Positions 63,339 through 64,000 of a stretch of 64,000 nt of DNA are shown here, one piece after another. How positions within the stretch are numbered: the first letter of the stretch is position 1; the number at the start of each line of letters is the position of its first letter. The DNA comes from Phormidesmis sp963789215 (lineage in GTDB: Bacteria > Cyanobacteriota > Cyanobacteriia > Phormidesmidales > Phormidesmidaceae). The position numbers and the translations under genes were made by a program. The DNA lies in assembly GCA_963789215.1 (NCBI GenBank), contig CAWBJY010000002.1, forward strand, positions 310,001 through 374,000. Reading direction: 5' to 3'. The notes beneath the pieces are model-generated. The model was not told the DNA's origin, did not search any database, and saw only the letters and a list, made by a program, of their open reading frames with translations.

Positions 63339-64000
63339 CTACGTAAAAGATAGTGCCTTGACAGGCTCCTCTTTGTCTCTAACCGGCAGGGTGGGCGGCT
63401 CGGCAATAGGCTGACCCACCGTAGAGGGATCTTCTAATCCCACATCGCGGCAGTGTGGCTCTATGCCCCATCCGCCTCTAGGATAATCGGCACAGACGGC
63501 TGCATAGTCATCTATAGCCTGAAATAGCTCTACGCGGCTAAGCTCGTTTAGGTAACCGCATTGACCAATTTTTCCTTTAGGCAGCGGGGCGGCTAAGTTT
63601 TGTCCGCGCTTTTGAAAAATCTTTTCTTGAGAGGCGTACAGCGTTTCTTTATTCTCTAGTACGTCGTGCCACAAGCTGAGTCCAAAAGCGCTAATTAGAC
63701 GCATGATGCGATGACATTCTGCTTCGGTAATCCAGTCCATTCGGTAGCTGAGATACGCCCCAAATCCCATGCCAATAGCCACTGCATGGCCATGTAGCAA
63801 ACCGGCTTCAATCTCAAATCCGGGCGACCAGGTGTGGCCGTAGGCATGGGGGCGACACTGGTGCGTTTCGTAGAGGTTGTTGTACTCTGCCGCAACGTAG
63901 CTGCGGATGGCTCCGCCTAGAATCTTTTGCGAGAGTGGCCCAATGGCTTCATCGCTGTTTCCATTTTGACCGGTGATTGTGCCAAAGCGAGTAGAGATGA
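63339..64000 (-). CDS. mysA: 2-demethyl 4-deoxygadusol synthase (partial, 5' end outside window)
   Basis: C-terminal 220 residues of a sugar-phosphate cyclase of the dehydroquinate-synthase-like family. The visible part runs from ISTRFGTITGQNGN through LGGAIRSYVAAEYNNLYET, THQCRPHAYGHTWSPGFE with metal-binding His residues, LLHGHAVAIGMGFGAYLSYR, NLAAPLPKGKIGQCGYLN and YPRGGWGIEPHCRDVGLEDP. These match MysA/DDGS rather than AroB. It converts sedoheptulose 7-phosphate to the deoxygadusol precursor. The gene continues past the right edge. First gene of the minus-strand MAA operon seen here. Confidence 0.93.
   Translation of the reverse strand, partial: ISTRFGTITGQNGNSDEAIGPLSQKILGGAIRSYVAAEYNNLYETHQCRPHAYGHTWSPGFEIEAGLLHGHAVAIGMGFGAYLSYRMDWITEAECHRIMRLISAFGLSLWHDVLENKETLYASQEKIFQKRGQNLAAPLPKGKIGQCGYLNELSRVELFQAIDDYAAVCADYPRGGWGIEPHCRDVGLEDPSTVGQPIAEPPTLPVRDKEEPVKALSFT

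Overview
The window comes from a cyanobacterium. It carries photosystem II genes (psbH, psbN), many cyanobacteria-typical families (DUF1830, DUF4079, DUF928 with CHAT, DICT, a PSII-linked radical SAM protein, a group 2 sigma factor), very frequent GCGATCGC (HIP1) octamers and a mycosporine-like amino acid (MAA) gene cluster. The style suggests a Leptolyngbya/Phormidesmis-like lineage, but the species cannot be fixed from sequence reading alone.

Layout. 0-2.5 kb: the end of a response regulator, then a minus-strand ABC ATPase with two small membrane proteins and a DUF1830 protein. 3-8.5 kb: radical SAM protein, DICT/HD-GYP-like sensor, pentapeptide-repeat protein, orphan Nif11-type peptide, HhH/PolX-N protein. 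8.7-15.6 kb: RecQ-like helicase, Uma2 nuclease-fold protein, a frameshifted four-carbon acid sugar kinase next to a divergent transketolase/phosphoketolase-like enzyme, and a DUF4058 protein.

15.6-23.3 kb is a graveyard of defence genes. It holds a broken DNA-phosphorothioation-associated methyltransferase, a broken HNH endonuclease and a 5'-truncated DndA-like cysteine desulfurase. It also holds N-terminal stubs of a type III restriction and a type III modification gene on either side of an apparently intact toxin-antitoxin pair. A MscS/cNMP channel lies inside this region and a tRNA-Pro(CGG) follows it.

23.8-38.3 kb: phosphohexomutase, GST, TauE/SafE permease, gluconokinase, three tandem related secreted proteins, an FAD oxidoreductase with an SLH-like tail, TPR and PRC-barrel proteins, and an overlapping AAA+/STAND ATPase-TPR pair. 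38.9-45.7 kb is a housekeeping block: pth, tatA, psbH, psbN, rpsP-KH-phoH, SNF2 helicase. 46-58.6 kb: DUF928 and CHAT proteins, fused 5-oxoprolinase, a PAS histidine kinase broken inside a 15-bp tandem repeat, a sigma factor, and an AraC regulator beside a BenE transporter.

59-64 kb: a truncated Dps remnant between two copies of a palindromic repeat, then the minus-strand MAA operon mysA (cut by the window edge)-mysB-mysC, followed by an extra methyltransferase-fold gene where a mysD or mysE gene might be expected. That fourth gene is the best candidate for new chemistry.

A recurring theme is short (13-17 bp) direct tandem duplication both between and inside genes, and at least six genes decayed by frameshift, nonsense mutation or truncation.
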